From Treponema sp. (GTDB lineage: Bacteria; Spirochaetota; Spirochaetia; Treponematales; Breznakiellaceae), in NCBI GenBank assembly GCA_009780545.1, contig WQZW01000036.1, forward strand, positions 1 to 9,152: 9,152 nucleotides of DNA, read 5' to 3'. The translations under genes were made by a program, and so were the position numbers. Below the pieces are notes generated by a model, which ran no database searches, was not told the DNA's origin, and saw only the letters and a list, made by a program, of their open reading frames with translations. Below are positions 6,649 to 9,152 of this stretch, in pieces (position 1 is the stretch's first letter; the number at the start of each line of letters is the position of its first letter).

Positions 6649-6830
6649 CCATGGGGGGACCAAGCCCCCCTTCGCTCCAGACTTGCTACCATCACGGCGT
6701 GGAGTTTTGCCTTGCAAAACTCCCAAAAGAATTGCGGAGTGCCCTTGGCACGTAGCAATTCTTCCGCTACCCCCCGAGCGGGGGCGCTGCCCCCGCAACG
6801 CCCCCGCCTTTACGGCGTGGAGTTTTCTCC
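6649..6830 (-). repeat. composite hairpin repeat array, block 2 (inverted relative to block 1)
   Basis: Read on the minus strand, 6810 to 6649 repeats the element order of block 1. First come a G-rich element with GGGGGC-AGC-GCCCCC and one copy of the 37-bp unit (6727-6763; inner GTGCC-AAG-GGCAC). Then follow GGAGTTTTGC-AAG-GCAAAACTCC (6701-6723), the GGTAGCAAG and CTGGAGCGAA spacer, and the terminal GGGGGG/CCCCCC hairpin (6653-6670) followed by CATGG. Stems agree with block 1 while loop triplets differ. A truncated second copy of the 10-bp hairpin, GGAG-TTTT-CTCC (6819-6830), is preceded by the same ACGGCGT, so ACGGCGTGGAGTTTT occurs twice (6694-6708 and 6812-6826). The array lies in the 394-bp gap 6606-6999 between dxs and the nitroreductase gene, and no credible gene was found there. 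Confidence 0.88.
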
Positions 6831-6921
6831 GCAAATATTCACCCTTATCCGCAAAGCGGCAATTCCGGGCTAACCCGCCAACAGGTAATCGCCAGACTTT
6901 TATTCCCCGCAGCCGATGCGT
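6831..6921. other. non-coding spacer between block 2 and the dxs 3' hairpins
   Basis: This is 91 bp with no credible coding frame. It contains a small CCGC-AAA-GCGG dyad (6849-6859) and nothing else that I recognise. It may be a degenerate extension of the repeat array. Confidence 0.4.
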
Positions 6922-6959
6922 GGAGCATTTCCATCCTCCGGGGAGGATGGAAATGCTCC
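6922..6959 (-). repeat. 18-bp perfect inverted repeat downstream of dxs
   Basis: GGAGCATTTCCATCCTCC (6922-6939) and its exact complement (6942-6959) are separated by only GG. The extruded or transcribed form would be a very stable hairpin. It starts 4 bp after the second long hairpin that covers the dxs stop. On the minus strand no T-tract follows, so it is either a processing/stabilising structure for the dxs mRNA, a U-tract-less terminator, or another REP-type element. Confidence 0.85.
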
Positions 6960-6963
6960 CCAG

Positions 6964-7007
6964 CCCAATGAACAACTCCGCCATTCATGGCGGGGTTGTT
7001 CATTGGG
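6964..7007 (-). terminator. 21-bp hairpin containing the dxs stop codon
   Basis: CCCAATGAACAACT CCGCCAT (6964-6984) pairs with ATGGCGG GGTTGTTCATTGGG (6987-7007) around a TC loop. The only non-Watson-Crick pair is T6977 opposite G6994, which is a G-U wobble when read on the plus strand but an A-C mismatch on the minus strand. The last codons of dxs and its TGA stop (7000-7002) lie inside the stem. It is probably a 3' end structure of the dxs transcript. Terminator function is inferred, because no T-run follows. Confidence 0.55.
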
Positions 7008-8904
7008 CCAACCATTCCCGTACCTGCCTCGCGATCCCCTCCCCGTCAAGCCCCGCCCGGGCCAGCAACTGCGGGCTGGTTCCCAGGGCATTCCCCGAAT
7101 CGGCGTAGCTTTCGTCGGCGGCAAGCGCCAGAATCCCCGCGCGGCATTTCATTTCATGGGCCAGCGACCGGGCATACTCCCCGAAGCTCCCCGGCCGAAT
7201 TCCCTCCTCGACAAAGACCACCGCATCGTAGGAATTCATCAGGCCGACAAGCCGTTCCCGCTCCACCGGTTTGTGGAAACGGATATTGTAAAGATCGACT
7301 TCCCCGCCGAGGAGTTCCGCCGCCCGGTTCGCCTCGGCAAAGCTGCTCCCGGAAAAGGCCAGGCAGAGCCGGCTTTCCGGGTTTTTCCGCAGCCAAACGC
7401 CCCGGCCGGGTTCGAGGGGCAACGCCATTTCCGGCAGCTCGGGCGGACAGACGCTTTTCGGGTAGCGGATCATCGCCGGCCCCGGAAGCTCCAGGGCGTA
7501 CCGCAGCATCAGCCGCAGTTCGGCCTCGCCCGAAGGTGCCAAAACCGTCATCCTCGGAATGCTCCCGAACAGAGCGATGTCGAAAAGCCCCTGATGGGTC
7601 TCGCCATCCCCCTCGACAAAGCCGGAGCGGTCAAGGACGAACACCACCGGCAGGTTCTGGAGGGCCACGTCGTGAATCAGCTGATCCACGGTGCGTTGGA
7701 TGAAGGTGGAATAGATTGCGACCACGGGCTTACGGCCCTGGCTGGCAAGGCCGGCGGCAAAGGTTACCGCATGCCCTTCGGCAATGCCCACGTCGAAGAA
7801 CCTTTTCGGGTAACGGTTCCTGAAGGCAGAAAGCCCGGTACCCTTCTCCATCGCCGCCGTGATCGCCACGATGCGTCCGTCGGCATCGGCCGCCTCAAGC
7901 AACGCCGTGCCCAGCGCCTCGGTAAAGGTGGGCGCCTTCTTCCCGGCCCCGGTATCCCGGGACTTGCCGGCAAGCCCGCTGTCCACCGAAAAGGCCCCGA
8001 CCCCGTGGTAGCTGCCCGGATCGTCCTCGGCAAAACAATAACCCTTGCCCTTTCGTGTCAGCACATGCACGACCACCGGCCGCCCGAGTTGCCGCACGTC
8101 CGCCAGCACCCGGCTAAGCAGCCGGATATTGTGCCCGTCAATCGGGCCGACGTACTCGAAGCCCAGATCGACAAAAAAATTGTCGAAGTAAAATACCGCC
8201 TTGACCGCCCGTTTCAGTCGCAGCACGCATTCGAAGAAAAAATCCCCTATAAAAGGAAGCTTTTTCGCCATCGAATCGAAGCTCCGACGAAAACTCTGAT
8301 ACTTGGCCTTCATCGAAAGCCGACTGAGGTACTTCGACAGACCGCCCACGTTGGGACTTATCGACATGGTATTGTCGTTGAGGATCACGATCAAAGGAAG
8401 CTTCAGATGACCGCAGTGGGAAAGGGCCTCGTAGGCAAGCCCGCCGGTAAGCGCCCCGTCCCCGATTACCGCAACGGCCCTGCCGTCCGAACCTTCAAGG
8501 TCCTTGGCGACAAGCATTCCCAATGCGGCCGAGATCGAGGTCGAGGCATGCCCGGTATTGAACGCATCGTGGGGGCTTTCCTCCCTTTTCGGGAATCCGG
8601 CAATCCCGCCGGCCTTGCGGATGCCGTCGAAGAGGTGTTGCCGGCCGGTAAGCAGTTTGTGGGCGTAGCACTGATGCCCCACATCCCAGACAATGCGGTC
8701 GTTAGGGGATTCGAAAACACGGTGCAGGGCGATGCTCAGCTCGACCACGCCGAGATTGGAGGCAAGATGCCCTCCATTGTGGGCCATGGTCGAAACGATC
8801 TTCTCCCTGATCTCGCCGGACAGCCTTTCAAGTTCCGCAGGCCGGAGTCGCTTGAGATCGGCGGGACCGGAAAGGCTCGAAAGCAGGGAGCCATGGTCAA
8901 GCAT
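7000..8904 (-). CDS. dxs: 1-deoxy-D-xylulose-5-phosphate synthase
   Basis: This thiamine-diphosphate enzyme joins pyruvate and glyceraldehyde 3-phosphate to DXP, the entry step of the MEP isoprenoid pathway and a source of thiamine and pyridoxal precursors. It has 634 residues, a normal full length. Motifs are HNGGHLASNLG (42-52), DVGHQCYAHK (74-83), GHASTSISAALG (118-129), the metal/ThDP block GDGALTGG (148-155) with NDN (176-178), GPIDGHN (253-259), DVGIAEGHAVTFAAGL (371-386; Glu376 equals the catalytic Glu370 of E. coli), YSTFIQR (398-404), THQG (436-439) and IRYPKS (479-484). Small departures are EGHAV where EQHAV is common, and FVEGDG where VGADG or VGEDG is common. The ATG at 8904 is preceded by no convincing Shine-Dalgarno site, and no upstream in-frame start exists. 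It begins 13 bp after the stop of a tiny upstream gene, so translation may be coupled. Confidence 0.97.
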   Translation of the reverse strand: MLDHGSLLSSLSGPADLKRLRPAELERLSGEIREKIVSTMAHNGGHLASNLGVVELSIALHRVFESPNDRIVWDVGHQCYAHKLLTGRQHLFDGIRKAGGIAGFPKREESPHDAFNTGHASTSISAALGMLVAKDLEGSDGRAVAVIGDGALTGGLAYEALSHCGHLKLPLIVILNDNTMSISPNVGGLSKYLSRLSMKAKYQSFRRSFDSMAKKLPFIGDFFFECVLRLKRAVKAVFYFDNFFVDLGFEYVGPIDGHNIRLLSRVLADVRQLGRPVVVHVLTRKGKGYCFAEDDPGSYHGVGAFSVDSGLAGKSRDTGAGKKAPTFTEALGTALLEAADADGRIVAITAAMEKGTGLSAFRNRYPKRFFDVGIAEGHAVTFAAGLASQGRKPVVAIYSTFIQRTVDQLIHDVALQNLPVVFVLDRSGFVEGDGETHQGLFDIALFGSIPRMTVLAPSGEAELRLMLRYALELPGPAMIRYPKSVCPPELPEMALPLEPGRGVWLRKNPESRLCLAFSGSSFAEANRAAELLGGEVDLYNIRFHKPVERERLVGLMNSYDAVVFVEEGIRPGSFGEYARSLAHEMKCRAGILALAADESYADSGNALGTSPQLLARAGLDGEGIARQVREWLAQ

Positions 8905-8917
8905 CGCATCCGGTCCG

Positions 8918-9010
8918 TTATTTCTTGTTCTTATGCCTGTTTTTCCGCAACTTTTTCTTGCGTTTGTGCGTGGCTATCTTTCGCAGCTTTCGTTTTCTTC
9001 CGCAGGGCAC
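8918..9010 (-). CDS. 30-residue Lys/Arg-rich peptide, AURKAIP1/COX24 (mS38/bS22)-like
   Basis: A GTG at 9010 opens a 30-codon frame closed by TAA at 8918-8920. The product begins (M)PCGRKRKLRKIATHKRKKK and ends LRKNRHKNKK, with 17 Lys or Arg and 2 His. The pattern KRKxRKIATHKRKKxLRKNRHK matches, from memory, the short bacterial AURKAIP1/COX24-domain proteins, which relate to mitochondrial small-subunit protein mS38 and mycobacterial bS22. Those bind 16S rRNA in the small ribosomal subunit. AAGGAG (plus 9019-9024) lies 8 nt before the GTG, an excellent ribosome-binding site, and a promoter stands at 9066-9094. It is the first gene of a two-gene unit with dxs, 13 bp downstream. It is easily missed because of its length and GTG start. 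The gene call is strong; the ribosomal role is by family resemblance. Confidence 0.82.
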   Translation of the reverse strand: MPCGRKRKLRKIATHKRKKKLRKNRHKNKK

Positions 9011-9065
9011 TTCGGCTTCTCCTTACAGTTGGTCTGGTGAAAGGCTGCCTTGCCCTTCTCCGATA

Positions 9066-9094
9066 AGTATGCCCGATACGGCGGGAAAGGTCAA
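9066..9094 (-). promoter_or_regulatory. sigma70-type promoter of the small gene-dxs unit
   Basis: On the minus strand TTGACC (plus 9089-9094) matches the -35 consensus at 5 of 6 bases. CATACT (plus 9066-9071) matches the -10 at 4 of 6, and the spacing is exactly 17 bp. Transcription would begin near 9059, about 49 nt before the GTG start. An AT-rich run (9107-9121) lies further upstream. Beyond it, to 9152, I see no gene start and only a weak GGG/CCC dyad next to T-runs. Confidence 0.6.
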
Positions 9095-9152
9095 GGCCGC
9101 GCATTGCCTAATAATTAATCTAGCCGAAAAGGGGTCGCTGCCCAAAAACCAA

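Noticed and set aside
6631..6984. 117-codon minus-strand frame through the dxs 3' hairpins and block 2
   Set aside because: Its ATG lies inside a hairpin without a Shine-Dalgarno site, and the frame is built from repeat elements. Similar peptides from block 1 arise only because the DNA repeats are similar.
6916..9066. 716-codon open frame on the plus strand, antisense to dxs
   Set aside because: It is the GC-rich shadow of the certain dxs gene. It has no ribosome-binding site or recognisable domain, and its composition is typical of antisense frames (rich in Pro, Arg, Gly, His).

Overview
The window is a 9.15 kb, GC-rich piece of a bacterial chromosome with closely packed genes, clear Shine-Dalgarno sites and no phage, plasmid, CRISPR, tRNA or rRNA signal. 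The proteins suggest a Gram-negative-type heterotroph that uses the MEP isoprenoid pathway. Strong use of Shine-Dalgarno sites argues against Bacteroidota. A tiny basic AURKAIP1/COX24-type protein and mosaic hairpin repeats made me think of the PVC group (for example Lentisphaerota), but this is a low-confidence guess.

Layout, left part (plus strand): the window opens inside an M48 (Ste24-like) membrane metallopeptidase. After 24 bp comes a tight atoB-atoD-atoA cluster: acetyl-CoA acetyltransferase plus both subunits of an acetoacetate-type CoA-transferase. Together these interconvert acetoacetate, acetoacetyl-CoA and acetyl-CoA. A 347-bp gap follows, filled by a composite array of hairpin repeats (block 1), which ends 35 bp before a trimeric-type purine nucleoside phosphorylase gene.

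Middle: a separate extended short-chain dehydrogenase/reductase gene, then a small exported glycine-rich protein of unknown function. The latter starts at TTG behind a palindrome that abuts its ribosome-binding site. An 11-bp-stem terminator separates it from a convergent nitroreductase-family gene on the minus strand.

Right part (minus strand): a 394-bp gap upstream of the nitroreductase gene carries a second copy of the repeat array (block 2, opposite orientation on the chromosome but the same orientation relative to its downstream gene). It also carries two very long near-perfect hairpins at the 3' end of dxs, one of which contains the dxs stop codon. dxs (1-deoxy-D-xylulose-5-phosphate synthase) is preceded by a 30-codon GTG-start gene for a Lys/Arg-rich peptide resembling mS38/bS22-type small ribosomal proteins. 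A good sigma70-type promoter stands in front of this pair.

The metabolic genes are ordinary. The most unusual features are the paired composite hairpin arrays (stems conserved, loops changed), the miniature gene ahead of dxs, and the exported glycine-rich protein.
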